Positions 27,750 to 37,254 of a stretch of 64,000 nt of DNA are shown here, one piece after another. The DNA lies in assembly GCA_945891385.1 (NCBI GenBank), contig CAMDDJ010000003.1, forward strand, positions 60,178-124,177. The letters are read 5' to 3'. The position numbers were made by a program, and so were the translations under genes. Source of the DNA: Candidatus Kuenenia stuttgartensis (GTDB lineage: Bacteria; Planctomycetota; Planctomycetia; Pirellulales; UBA1268). The notes under the pieces were generated by a model that was not told the origin of the DNA, made no database searches, and worked only from the letters and a program-made list of their open reading frames with translations. Every line of letters begins with the position of its first letter. Within the stretch, counting starts at the first letter, position 1.

Positions 27750-28388
27750 CTAGCCGTCGGGGTTCGCGAGGAGCTCCGCGAGCCGCGGCCGGAGGGGCTC
27801 GGGCAGCCGCTCGAGCCAGGTGGCGTCGATCAGGCCCACGTCGATCATGTCGAGGAGATGGACGCGGTCTTTGAGGCGAAACGCGATCAGCTTCATCACG
27901 ACCAGCCGGTCGAGGCCCATCGTCTGGCAGCCATCGATCCGCTCGGCTGCGGCCAGGTCGGGGGCCGGCACCGCGTCCTGGGGCTTCACCCGCTCGCCCG
28001 CAAACAGGATGTGGACCGCTTCCCGAGCCTTGCCCGAGGGTCCATCGACGAAGATGTCGATCCCGAAGGTGAACGAGTGGATGAACCCGACCGCCTCCAG
28101 GGCCTCCTTCACCCGGTCGAAATCGGCCCGAGACACGAGCAGGTCGACATCGACCGTCGTCCGCACGGCGGCTGGGTCGACCCGGGCCACCCAGGCCGCG
28201 ACGGCATGGCCGCCCACGACGGCGTAGGGAATGTTCCCCGCCTCGAGGGCTGTCACCGCCCGCCTGAGCCGTTCCTTGACCATGGCGATCGCCTGCTCGA
28301 TCCGATCGAAGACATCGAACCCGAACGCCACGATGTCGGCATCGGGCGGCGGTGAGGTTCCGGCAGCAGTCTGCGGCTTGGCGGTCAT
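27750..28388 (-). CDS. Nucleotidyltransferase-fold protein (AbiEii/MNT-like)
   Basis: A 212-residue protein with the core of the nucleotidyltransferase superfamily: IPYAVVGGHAVAAWVAR followed by RTTVDVDLLVSRADFDRV, where the DVD pair would bind metal. AERIDGCQTMGLDRLVVMKLIAFRLKDRVHLLDMID matches the helical C-terminal half of AbiEii-type or kanamycin-nucleotidyltransferase-like families. No partner (AbiEi-like or HEPN) is adjacent, so a toxin-antitoxin role is not supported. The ATG at 28388 is chosen because upstream in-frame codons fall in a region without coding character. Confidence 0.75.
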   Translation of the reverse strand: MTAKPQTAAGTSPPPDADIVAFGFDVFDRIEQAIAMVKERLRRAVTALEAGNIPYAVVGGHAVAAWVARVDPAAVRTTVDVDLLVSRADFDRVKEALEAVGFIHSFTFGIDIFVDGPSGKAREAVHILFAGERVKPQDAVPAPDLAAAERIDGCQTMGLDRLVVMKLIAFRLKDRVHLLDMIDVGLIDATWLERLPEPLRPRLAELLANPDG

Positions 28389-28618
28389 GCACCGTAGTGT
28401 AGACGGCTTCCGAAGTCGGAAGCCAATTGCGAGAAAGAGGATACATAAGTACACTCTGCGGGGAAAGCGGGCCGCTGCTGCCCAGGGGGCGGAGCGCGAC
28501 TCGAGGTGGCGATGCGCTGGCAGCCTGCGGCATATCCCGCCTCGCCGCCGCGGAGTATTCTGTCGCCAGCACGGCCGACACAGGCTGTAGGTGGGAACAG
28601 CCGAGGACGATGCACACC

Positions 28619-29878
28619 ATGGATGATCTCGCGCGGTTTCAGGGGCTGCTCGGCGTGGCTGCGATTCTGGCCACGGCCTGGCTGCTCTCGGAGAACCGCC
28701 GGGCGATCTCGCTGCGAATGGTGGTCGGCGGGCTTGCGCTCCAGTGCGGGCTCGGAGCCCTGTTGCTCCGCAGTTCCGCCGGCCGGCGGGCCCTCGACGC
28801 TGCTGCCGCCTGGGTGGCGGCGGTTCTCGATTGCGCGCTCGAGGGGGCGACTTTTCTGTTCGGCCCCAAACTCGTGGCGGCCGACGGGCCGGCTGGCTTC
28901 GTGTTTGCCTTCCGGGTGCTGCCCACGATCATCTTCGTCGCCGCCCTGTTCGCCGTGCTCTACCACCTCGGCATCATGCAGTTCGTGGTGCGGGGCGTGG
29001 CCTGGGTAACGGCCCGGCTGCTCGGGTCGAGCGGCGCCGAGACGCTCAACGCCGCTGCCTCGATCTTCCTCGGCCAGACGGAGGCCCCGCTCACGATCCG
29101 GCCCTTCCTGGCCCGGCTGACCCGCTCGGAACTGCTCGTGGTGATGGTCAGCGGGATGGGGCTCGTCTCCGGCGGGATGCTCGCCGCCTACATCGGCTTC
29201 ATCGGCGGGGGCGAGGGCCCGCTGCGGGATGCCGCCTCGCGGAACCTGCTGACCGCGATCCTGATGACGTTTCCGGCTACGATCTACCTGACGAAGATCT
29301 TCGTGCCCGAGATGGGCGAGCCCGAGACCCTCGGCCGGCTCGCGATCGACGACACCCGCCCCGACGCCAACCTGCTCGACGCAGCCACCCGTGGCACCCG
29401 CGAGGGGCTCCTCCTTGCGGCCAACGTGGGGGCCGTCTTGATCGCCTTCATCGCGCTGGTGGCGCTCGGCAACATGGCCCTCGGCTGGCTGGGGGGCTGG
29501 GTGGGCGATCCGGATCTCTCGATCCAGCGGATCCTCGGGCTGCTGCTCGCGCCGGTGGCCTGGCTCTTGGGTGTGCCCTGGAGCGACGCCGGCACGGTCG
29601 GCAGCCTGCTCGGCATCCGCACGGTCACCAACGAGGTGATGGCCTACGAGGAACTCGGCAAGCTCGCCCGGGGTGGACTCGGGGAGAAATCGACGATGAT
29701 CGCCACGATCGCGATGTGTAGCTTCGCCAACCTCTCGAGCATCGGAATCCAGGTGGGAGGCATCGGGGCGCTCGTGCCCGAGCGGCGGCAGGATCTCGCC
29801 CGGCTGGGCCTGAAGGCGCTGGTGATCGCGACGCTCGCCACCGCCCTCTCCGCCGCGATCGCCGGCGCGATCACCTGA
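28619..29878 (+). CDS. nupC: Concentrative nucleoside transporter (NupC/CNT family)
   Basis: A 419-residue membrane protein with CNT architecture. The N-terminal helices run LLGVAAILATAWLLSENRRAI. The transport core has FRVLPTIIFVAALFAVLYHLGIMQ, the first re-entrant loop SSGAETLNAAASIFLGQTEAPLTI, VVMVSGMGLVSGGMLAAYI, and the second, RTVTNEVMAYEEL near residue 340. The end CSFANLSSIGIQVGGIGALVPERR is also diagnostic. It couples Na+ or H+ to nucleoside uptake, feeding the cdd/deoA/upp enzymes 9 kb away. An ATG at 28610 is an alternative start; a GAGGA at 28603-28607 is too close to it and rather far from 28619. Confidence 0.93.
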   Translation: MDDLARFQGLLGVAAILATAWLLSENRRAISLRMVVGGLALQCGLGALLLRSSAGRRALDAAAAWVAAVLDCALEGATFLFGPKLVAADGPAGFVFAFRVLPTIIFVAALFAVLYHLGIMQFVVRGVAWVTARLLGSSGAETLNAAASIFLGQTEAPLTIRPFLARLTRSELLVVMVSGMGLVSGGMLAAYIGFIGGGEGPLRDAASRNLLTAILMTFPATIYLTKIFVPEMGEPETLGRLAIDDTRPDANLLDAATRGTREGLLLAANVGAVLIAFIALVALGNMALGWLGGWVGDPDLSIQRILGLLLAPVAWLLGVPWSDAGTVGSLLGIRTVTNEVMAYEELGKLARGGLGEKSTMIATIAMCSFANLSSIGIQVGGIGALVPERRQDLARLGLKALVIATLATALSAAIAGAIT

Positions 29879-29910
29879 CCGCCGGGTTCCGGCAACGCCA
29901 CGTCGCGGGG

Positions 29911-31317
29911 CTATGGCGACGGAAGGTCGCAGTGGCCGCCGAAGTAGCCGCGGCCTTCGATCAAGGCTGCCACTTCCGGCGCGACCAGGTCTTTCCAGGT
30001 TGGATCACCCGAGCAGATTCGATCACGGACCTCGTCGCTGGAATAGGTGCGGAGGTCCGACTCCTCGCAGGCCAGCCCGTGGAGCATTCCGTTGGCCCGG
30101 AGGTATTCGAGCAGCGGGGCGAGGTGGGTTGAAACCCGGAGATTGTCGACCGTGACCATCCGGCCGTCGATCGCGTCCCGCGTGGGATGCACATAGAGCC
30201 GCACCGCATGGGTGAACAGCCGTCCGAAGGCCTCGAGGATTCCGCCGGGCAGCGACCGGTAGTGCCGTTCGTCGAAGATCGCCCGCAACAGGGGCACGCC
30301 GAGCACGAGACCGGTGCGGGAAACATGCCGGGCGGCGAGATACTCGGCCAGGTCGTAGAAGGGGCCGATCCCGCTGACGAGCGTGTGCTTGCCGGCAGCC
30401 GCGATCAGATCGATGCGGGTGAGGAAGTCGGCATCGGCCACCTGGGCGTCGCCGCGGAGATTCCGCATCGAGATCTCCAAGAGTTCGCGAACCTCGCCGG
30501 CCCCGTCGGCCTGAAACGCCGCCGCGGCTCGGGCCAGCATCTCGAGGTTGAGCCGGGTGACGGGGGCGAATCGACCCCGTTCCACGAGCACGCATTTCTT
30601 CCGCATCGCCTCGGCCGCGAGCGTGGGGCGGCCGTCGGTGTCAAAGAGTACGGCCGGCGCGTAGCCCCGGCGAGCGAGGTGGAGCGTGAGCACCCGATCG
30701 TCGCTCGCCGTGAAGGCGGGGCCGCGTGCGGAGATCCAATCGATCTCGATTCGCGCCGGACCGATCTCGTCGAGCAGCGCATCGACCATCGTCGTCGGCT
30801 GCTTCCAGAGCTTGAGCGCGGCATGGGCGAGGTTCACACCCAGCCGGCCGACCGCCTCCTGCTGGAGCGGGTTGGTCGCATCGAGCAGCCTGACGTGGAT
30901 CAACAGATCGCTCGGCTCGGCCCGCACCGCATGCTGGAAGCGAATCCCGGCCCAGGCATGGCAGTCGGTGCCGCCGGAAAACGACCGCGCGGCCGCCGTG
31001 TCGGCGAAGGCGAAGAACCGCGTCGTGTCGCCCCGGGCCGCATCGAGCCGCTCCCGCAGCAGGCTGAACTCGTGGGCGAGCATCTCCTCGACCCGCTCCC
31101 GCGAGACATACCGCGGAGCCTTGCCGTAGATCGCGTCGCTGAAGGCCATGTCGTAGGCCGACATCGTCTTGGCCACGGTGCCCGCCGCGGCCCCCACCGA
31201 GAAGAACCAGCGGGCCACCTCCTGGCCGGCGCCGATCTCGGCAAACGTGCCGTAGACCTCGGGGTCGAGGTTGAGCGCGAGCGCTCGCTCGGCGGTTGGG
31301 TCAATTGGGCCGTGCAT
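29911..31317 (-). CDS. Conserved protein of unknown function (MHGPIDPTAERALALNL family)
   Basis: A 468-residue soluble protein. The N-terminus LDPEVYGTFAEIGAGQEVARWFFSVGAAAGTVAKTMSAYDM (in two parts) is strongly conserved across many bacteria in my recollection, but the family has no function I can state; database labels for it are inconsistent. There is no signal peptide, membrane segment or P-loop. Blocks of note: GGTDCHAWAGIRFQ, LIHVRLLDATNPLQQEAVGRLGVNLAHAA, and a C-terminal CGGHCDLPSP-like end (YFGGHCDLPSP). The ATG at 31317 begins the conserved sequence; the open frame extends far upstream but runs antisense to the next gene. Confidence 0.8.
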   Translation of the reverse strand: MHGPIDPTAERALALNLDPEVYGTFAEIGAGQEVARWFFSVGAAAGTVAKTMSAYDMAFSDAIYGKAPRYVSRERVEEMLAHEFSLLRERLDAARGDTTRFFAFADTAAARSFSGGTDCHAWAGIRFQHAVRAEPSDLLIHVRLLDATNPLQQEAVGRLGVNLAHAALKLWKQPTTMVDALLDEIGPARIEIDWISARGPAFTASDDRVLTLHLARRGYAPAVLFDTDGRPTLAAEAMRKKCVLVERGRFAPVTRLNLEMLARAAAAFQADGAGEVRELLEISMRNLRGDAQVADADFLTRIDLIAAAGKHTLVSGIGPFYDLAEYLAARHVSRTGLVLGVPLLRAIFDERHYRSLPGGILEAFGRLFTHAVRLYVHPTRDAIDGRMVTVDNLRVSTHLAPLLEYLRANGMLHGLACEESDLRTYSSDEVRDRICSGDPTWKDLVAPEVAALIEGRGYFGGHCDLPSP

Positions 31318-31470
31318 AGGACGCGTGAACCTGGCGGGGGTCGGAGGCCGATAGCGTACCGGGGTCGGGAGGCCGGGAAAAATGTGAGCGCGGCATGCAG
31401 GGCATGCCGGGAAACCGCTGAACTGTTCCAGTCGACAACGCGTAGAATCGGCAGCGGAGGAGATACGGAT

Positions 31471-32223
31471 ATGGCGCGGGGTGACGGGCTCGAAGTGGAG
31501 CGACGGCTGGCCGGATCGGCCGTTGGCTACATCCATCACGGCATCGATCTGGGTGACGGCACCGTCGTGCACGCCCGGCCGACGGATTTCACGAATCCGT
31601 TCGGCGGCGGGTCGGTGGTGCAGACATCCTGGGCCGAGTTTGCCGACGGCCGGCCGGTGCGGGCCGTGCCGTTCCGAGCGGCCCGGTACACGCCTGAGGA
31701 GATCGCCGCCCGGGCTGCCGCCCAGGTGGGGCGGCCCGGCTATTGCCCGGTCGAACAAAACTGCGAACACTTCGCAACCTGGTGCGCGACCGGTGAGCCC
31801 GCGAGCCGGCAGATCGACATCGTGGCTCGCCGGGTCCGGTCCGCAGCCGCCCGGACCACGGCGGCGGTCGCGGCCCGGATGGCTGCCGGCACAGCCGGTC
31901 GGGTCGCGATCCGGACGGCCGTGGGCACGACCGTTCGCGTTGGTCTCAAGACCCTCGTGCCGAGTGCGCTCGCCTCGGAAGCGGTGGCGCTCGCCACCGA
32001 GTGGCGGGCGCATCAGGCCGGGCTCGACGAGCAGGCGTGTCGCCGGGCGGGCGACCGGGCCGGCCTGGCGACGAGTGCCCTGGCCTTCGCGATCGCCGGG
32101 ACGCCGGCGGGCCCGGCCGGGATGCTGGCCGGCGCCTGCGCCGGTATGGCCGTGTGGGCCTGCGGCAGCGTGGCTGGAAACGCTGTCACCGACGCGGTGG
32201 TGCCGGTTCAGTCCTCGCGGTAG
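31471..32223 (+). CDS. LRAT-domain (H-REV107-like) acyltransferase/hydrolase-fold protein
   Basis: A 250-residue protein. The first 110 residues form an LRAT/NlpC-P60-type domain: [17 protein letters not shown] supplies histidines H22 and H34, and [13 protein letters not shown] the nucleophile C98 in the NCEHF motif diagnostic of LRAT. Eukaryotic members transfer or hydrolyse acyl chains on phospholipids and retinol. The C-terminal 140 residues are Ala/Arg/Gly-rich with two weakly hydrophobic stretches ([30 protein letters not shown]), perhaps membrane-associating. GGAGGAG lies 10 bp before the ATG. The 3' end overlaps the convergent P-type ATPase gene by 16 bp. No partner is obvious. Confidence 0.85.
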   Translation: MARGDGLEVERRLAGSAVGYIHHGIDLGDGTVVHARPTDFTNPFGGGSVVQTSWAEFADGRPVRAVPFRAARYTPEEIAARAAAQVGRPGYCPVEQNCEHFATWCATGEPASRQIDIVARRVRSAAARTTAAVAARMAAGTAGRVAIRTAVGTTVRVGLKTLVPSALASEAVALATEWRAHQAGLDEQACRRAGDRAGLATSALAFAIAGTPAGPAGMLAGACAGMAVWACGSVAGNAVTDAVVPVQSSR

Positions 32224-34166
32224 TCCGAGAGCGGGCCGGCCAGCCACGAGACCCGCAGCGCGTTGACTACGGCCGCCACGTCGATCGCCTCCTGGAGCAG
32301 GGCACCCGCGGCGGGAGGGAGGAGTCCGGCCGCCGCGAAGGCCATGCCGACGAGGCTCGCCGCCATGCCGCCCACGGCGCTCTGCATCGCGATCGCCCGC
32401 ATTCTCCGGCCGATGTGGAAGAGTTCATCCACTCGCTCGAGCGCCTGATCCATGATCACGGCGCCGGCCGCCTCGGTGGTCACGTCACTGGCCGTGCCCA
32501 TGGCGATGCCGACGGTCGCGGCGGCGAGGGCCGGGGCGTCGTTGATTCCGTCGCCGACGAACAGCGTCGGCGCCTCGGCCACCGCCTGCTCGACGATCGT
32601 AAGCTTGCCCTCGGGCGGTACCTCGGCGTGGACTTCGGTGATGCCCACGAGGTCTGCAAGCCACTGCACCTCGCTGGCCCGATCGCCCGAGACGAGCATC
32701 ACGCGATCGAGCCCGTGAGCCGGGGCCAGATGGCTGACGAACGGCCGGCCGTCGGCTCGGGGCGAATCCCGAAACCGAAGCACGGCTGCCGCCTGGCCGT
32801 CGATCAGCACCACGCACTCCAAGCCCGCCGCCTGAGGCGGAAGGCGGGCCGCAGCCGCAGGGTCGCCCGCCGCGAGCTTGTGCCGGCTTGTGATCCTGAC
32901 CGTATGCGGTAGGCCGTCGGTCGCGCGGACGACCCGGCCGGTCAGCCCGGTGCCCGGCTTTTCGGCGAGCTGATCGACCTGCCCGACGGGCAGCCCGCGG
33001 TCGGCCGCGGCCTGCACCACCGCGGCGGCGAGCGGATGCTTCGAGTAGGTCTCCAGGCTGGCGGCCAGTTCGAGGATCTCGCCTTCGTGCAGGCCACCGA
33101 CCGGAAGCACTTCGGTGAGGCTCGGCTCGCCGTAGGTGAGCGTGCCGGTCTTGTCGAAGATCGCCGTGCGGCAGGTGTCGAGCCGCTCGAGGATCGCCGG
33201 ATCGCGGATCACGATGCCCCGCTTGGCCGCCAGCGACACGGCGCCGATGATCGCCACCGGGATCGCGATCAAGAGCGGGCAGGGCGTGGCCACCACGAGC
33301 ACCGCCAGAAACCGGGTCGGCTCGCCGCTGGCCCACCAGGCGGCTGCCGCGATCGCGAGGGCCAGCGGCGTGTAGAAGGCTCCGAGCGAGTCGGCCAGCC
33401 GCCGGAGCCGCGGCCGGCGGGCCTCGCTCGCCTGGAGTACCTCCATGATCTTGGTGTAGCGGCTGTCGGCCGCGATCCTGTCGGCCCGGATTTCCAATGC
33501 CTCCTCGCCGTTGATCGCGCCGGAGAGCACCGCTGACCCGGGGGCCTTGGCCATCCGATACGGCTCACCAGTGAGGTAACTCTCGTCCATCGAGCCGCGT
33601 CCGATCATGACCGTACCGTCCACCGGGCAGATTTCATGGGGCAAGACCACGATCACGTCACCGACCCGGATGACCCCGAGCGGAACGTCGACGAGCCGGC
33701 CCTCGACGCGGCGGTGGGCGACCGTGGGCATCCGCTTGGCTAGGGCCGCGAGCACGTCGCCCGCCCGGCTCACCGCCCGGCTCTCGAGCGCTTCGCCGCC
33801 GGAGAGCATCAGAACGACGAGCACGCCCGCCAGGTATTCGCCCAGGATCACGCTGGTCACGATCGAGATGCCCGCCAGGAGATCCGAGCCAAAGATTCCG
33901 CTGGCGAGCTTCATGAAGAGGTCGCCCACCAGCGGGATGCCGCCGGCGATGAGCATCGCGACCAAGGGGAGATCGGCGAGCGTGAGCTGGCGACTCGGGA
34001 GCCAGAGGGCCGGATCGAGCGGCCCGAGCGACACCGGCACCGTCGCCAGGCCCAGCCAGTGGATCACGCCCCAGGCCGCCAGGGCGAGGATCGCCCCGCC
34101 GGCGATCAACTCGTTGACCGGCACCTGCCAGCGGCGGCTTCGGCCCGGTCGCGGTGGAGATGGCAT
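32208..34166 (-). CDS. Heavy-metal translocating P-type ATPase without HMA domain
   Basis: A 652-residue membrane pump. Phosphorylation loop [12 protein letters not shown] (near residue 337), the actuator TGES-equivalent as [14 protein letters not shown], a nucleotide-binding HP pair in [11 protein letters not shown], and hinge [21 protein letters not shown]. The metal-coordinating motif in the membrane is [12 protein letters not shown], i.e. TPC instead of CPC. No N-terminal HMA or cysteine-rich domain precedes the helices. The TPC version is seen in some cadmium/zinc/manganese-type or uncharacterised pumps, so I leave the metal open. It converges with the LRAT gene and lies 48 bp downstream of miaE on the same strand. 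Confidence 0.9.
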   Translation of the reverse strand: MPSPPRPGRSRRWQVPVNELIAGGAILALAAWGVIHWLGLATVPVSLGPLDPALWLPSRQLTLADLPLVAMLIAGGIPLVGDLFMKLASGIFGSDLLAGISIVTSVILGEYLAGVLVVLMLSGGEALESRAVSRAGDVLAALAKRMPTVAHRRVEGRLVDVPLGVIRVGDVIVVLPHEICPVDGTVMIGRGSMDESYLTGEPYRMAKAPGSAVLSGAINGEEALEIRADRIAADSRYTKIMEVLQASEARRPRLRRLADSLGAFYTPLALAIAAAAWWASGEPTRFLAVLVVATPCPLLIAIPVAIIGAVSLAAKRGIVIRDPAILERLDTCRTAIFDKTGTLTYGEPSLTEVLPVGGLHEGEILELAASLETYSKHPLAAAVVQAAADRGLPVGQVDQLAEKPGTGLTGRVVRATDGLPHTVRITSRHKLAAGDPAAAARLPPQAAGLECVVLIDGQAAAVLRFRDSPRADGRPFVSHLAPAHGLDRVMLVSGDRASEVQWLADLVGITEVHAEVPPEGKLTIVEQAVAEAPTLFVGDGINDAPALAAATVGIAMGTASDVTTEAAGAVIMDQALERVDELFHIGRRMRAIAMQSAVGGMAASLVGMAFAAAGLLPPAAGALLQEAIDVAAVVNALRVSWLAGPLSDYRED

Positions 34167-34214
34167 GGGTGGGGGTCCGGCCAGCCGGCCGGATCGAGAG
34201 GGCGGAAGGTCGAG

Positions 34215-34790
34215 TCAGCTATGCATCCGCGGCAGCGGGTCACCCTGCTCGATGATCGTCGCCTCGGCGGCCGCCAGTTCGTGGAGCCGACTCCGCACGA
34301 CCGCCTCGGGGGCGAAGTCGGCCGCCAGCCTGACGTACGTCGCGTGGTGGCGGGCCTCCGACTCGAACAGCCCCCGGTAGAAGTCACGGAGTTCTGGGTC
34401 GGTCACGTGTTCGCCGAGCAGCGAGAATCGCTCGCAGCTGCGGGCCTCGATCAGGCCCGCCACGAGCAGCCGGTCGATCGCCCGGCCCGGCTCATCACGA
34501 CGGATCAGCTCGTGGAGCCGGGGTCCGTAGGAACTCGGCTCGAGCTTGCGAAACCGGATGCCCCGGCGGTCGAGCAGATCGAGCACCAGGTTGAAGTGCT
34601 CGAGTTCCTCGCTCACGATCTCGGTCATCGCCCGGGCCAGGGAGGTGTGATCGACGTAGGAAAACAGCATGTTCATGGCCACCCCCGCTGCTTTTTTCTC
34701 GCAGTGGGCATGGTCGATCAGCACCGTCTCGAGGTCGGTGTCGACCTGGGCGAGCCAGCGGGCGGCGGAGGCGGATTGCAGGCTGAGCAT
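34215..34790 (-). CDS. miaE: tRNA-(ms2io6A)-hydroxylase (MiaE-like diiron enzyme)
   Basis: A 191-residue ferritin-like protein. Carboxylate/histidine ligands of the diiron site are seen in CEKKAAGVAMNML, SEELEHFNLVLDLL, IEARSCERF and ESEARHHATYVRL. MiaE hydroxylates the isopentenyl group at A37 of tRNAs. The C-terminus (EGDPLPRMHS-like EQGDPLPRMHS) is conserved in the family. Starts at ATG 34790 and is divergent from the DUF2237 gene across about 130 bp. Confidence 0.9.
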   Translation of the reverse strand: MLSLQSASAARWLAQVDTDLETVLIDHAHCEKKAAGVAMNMLFSYVDHTSLARAMTEIVSEELEHFNLVLDLLDRRGIRFRKLEPSSYGPRLHELIRRDEPGRAIDRLLVAGLIEARSCERFSLLGEHVTDPELRDFYRGLFESEARHHATYVRLAADFAPEAVVRSRLHELAAAEATIIEQGDPLPRMHS

Positions 34791-34922
34791 GGAACCTGGA
34801 CGGAGGAAACGGTCTCCGGGCTGGAAACGCCGGTTGCAGCCTGGGGAACGCCATGCCCATCATATCGTGATCGCCCACCGGGACGGGCCGAGGCCGTGGA
34901 GCCGGTAGATGCCGAGCCGATC

Positions 34923-35327
34923 ATGATCGCCTTCGATTCCCCGGCCGACTCCACGCGGACGCCCGAGCGGAACGTGCTCGGCGGTCCCTTGGCTTCCTGC
35001 TCCCGCGAGCCCCTGACCGGATTCTTCCGCGACGGCTGCTGCCGCACCGGCGCCGATGACTCGGGCGTCCACACCGTCTGCGCCGTGATGACGAAGGAGT
35101 TTCTCGAGTTCAGCGTGCGGGCCGGCAACGACCTCGTGACCCCGCAGCCGCAATGGGATTTCCCCGGCCTTCAGGCGGGCGATCGCTGGTGCCTCTGTGC
35201 TGGCCGCTGGCTCGAGGCGGCCCGGGCCGGTGTGGCACCGCCGGTGATCCTCGCGGCGACCCACGAACGATCGCTGGCGGTGGTGCCGCTCGACCTTCTC
35301 GAACGGCATGCGACCCCGCAGCCCTGA
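34923..35327 (+). CDS. DUF2237 family protein
   Basis: A 134-residue soluble protein of a widely conserved but uncharacterised family. Motifs: RNVLGGPLASCSREPLTGFFRDGCC, VHTVCAVMTKEFLEF, GNDLVTPQPQWDFPGL, DRWCLCAGRWLEA and VAPPVILAATHERSL (read in short blocks). Six or so conserved cysteines could bind metal. I set the start at ATG 34923, which gives the family length; the frame continues open upstream through sequence antisense to miaE. Confidence 0.88.
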   Translation: MIAFDSPADSTRTPERNVLGGPLASCSREPLTGFFRDGCCRTGADDSGVHTVCAVMTKEFLEFSVRAGNDLVTPQPQWDFPGLQAGDRWCLCAGRWLEAARAGVAPPVILAATHERSLAVVPLDLLERHATPQP

Positions 35328-35373
35328 CGCACGCCGGCTCGAAGGGCCTAGAACGCATCCGGGTTACGTATAG

Positions 35374-35454
35374 CACCGGCTCGGGGTCGGCAAAAGTCTC
35401 GTCGCGGGCGGGGATACGCCCCATGCTCCTCGAGCGTTCGCCGACCCCTCGCCT
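35374..35454 (+). repeat. Structured repeat, family A, copy 4
   Basis: Matches the 38.7-kb copies along its length with a few changes (for example GTCTCG for GTCGCG, and CTCCTCGAGC in the 3' hairpin, which keeps a GCTC...GAGC stem). The downstream flank continues with CAGTTTGCC and GTCGTCGCTACGG, shared with the copies at 20.9 and 27.6 kb. It lies between the DUF2237 gene and the DUF1559 gene. Confidence 0.85.
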
Positions 35455-35502
35455 CCCCTGCTCAGTTTGCCAAGTCGTCGCTACGGCTATCTCAGACGCC
35501 GT

Positions 35503-36546
<1,044 letters not shown>

Positions 36547-36621
36547 GATGGATGATCTCACGGGCGTCGAATGATGGGCGAACAAAGAAAAAGTGAGCGG
36601 TCTGGTCGTCTGGCGGATCGG

Positions 36622-37041
36622 TCAGTCGGTCAGGTCGAAGTTCTGATTGGGGTTATCACCGGTCACCTCGAGCGGAATGCCTTCGGCAGCGCCGGCAGGC
36701 ACGTGGCTGATGACATCGCGGTAGGGCTGGCCGGTACGGTCGCTGATCTTCTCCGGACCGGTGGTCGTGATCTCGAAAAACGCCCGACAGGGACCGAAGG
36801 GAGTGTCGGGCGAGTCGTACCTTCCAGCCGCAATCGGCACCGACACCGACCGCTTCGAATCGGCCGCGGACACGAACGTGACGAAGGCTTGGGCATTCGT
36901 TGGCAGCGGCTTGCCGCGAAGCGTCACAGCGCCGGAGAGGTGGGCGACCTTGCCGCCGACCCCACAGCCAGCCACGAAGGCGACGATGCCGGCCAGGAGC
37001 GAGAAGCGACCCAGACGATGGCAGTCCAACCGAGTGAACAC
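36622..37041 (-). CDS. Small lipoprotein associated with DUF1559 gene
   Basis: A 139-residue predicted lipoprotein. GTG at 37041 yields a basic n-region (FTRLDCHRLGRFS), a hydrophobic core LLAGIVAFVAGC and a lipobox VAGC. The mature part is a compact beta domain of about 110 residues (VAHLSGAVTLRGKPLPTNAQAFVTFVSA, in short blocks), the carboxypeptidase-regulatory-like type that often precedes DUF1559 genes in planctomycetes. A run of Gs upstream could serve as SD. Function unknown; the gene pair probably acts together. Confidence 0.78.
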   Translation of the reverse strand: MFTRLDCHRLGRFSLLAGIVAFVAGCGVGGKVAHLSGAVTLRGKPLPTNAQAFVTFVSAADSKRSVSVPIAAGRYDSPDTPFGPCRAFFEITTTGPEKISDRTGQPYRDVISHVPAGAAEGIPLEVTGDNPNQNFDLTD

Positions 37042-37254
37042 AAAAAACCCCCCAGGCGGCCGGGCGACACAAGACCGGAACCAGCGGTTTCGGAAAGGCC
37101 GTTGCGAAGCCGACCCCACACCCTTCAAGCCTAGCCCTCCACGGTGGCATTCACCAGCGGAAACCACGGCAAAAAAACGGGGTGCGGCCTGTGTTTTTGA
37201 GCCCGGGAGGCTGCCTGATTCCGCTCCGTTCCATCGCCGGCCCACACCGACCAC

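Noticed and set aside
31318..32247. Upstream extension of the conserved protein at 29911 by over 300 codons
   Set aside because: It is antisense to the LRAT gene and lacks similarity; the conserved N-terminus begins at 31317.
37160..37200. T-run near 37170 on the minus strand as a terminator for the PQQ gene
   Set aside because: No stem of adequate length precedes the T-run, so it is not called.
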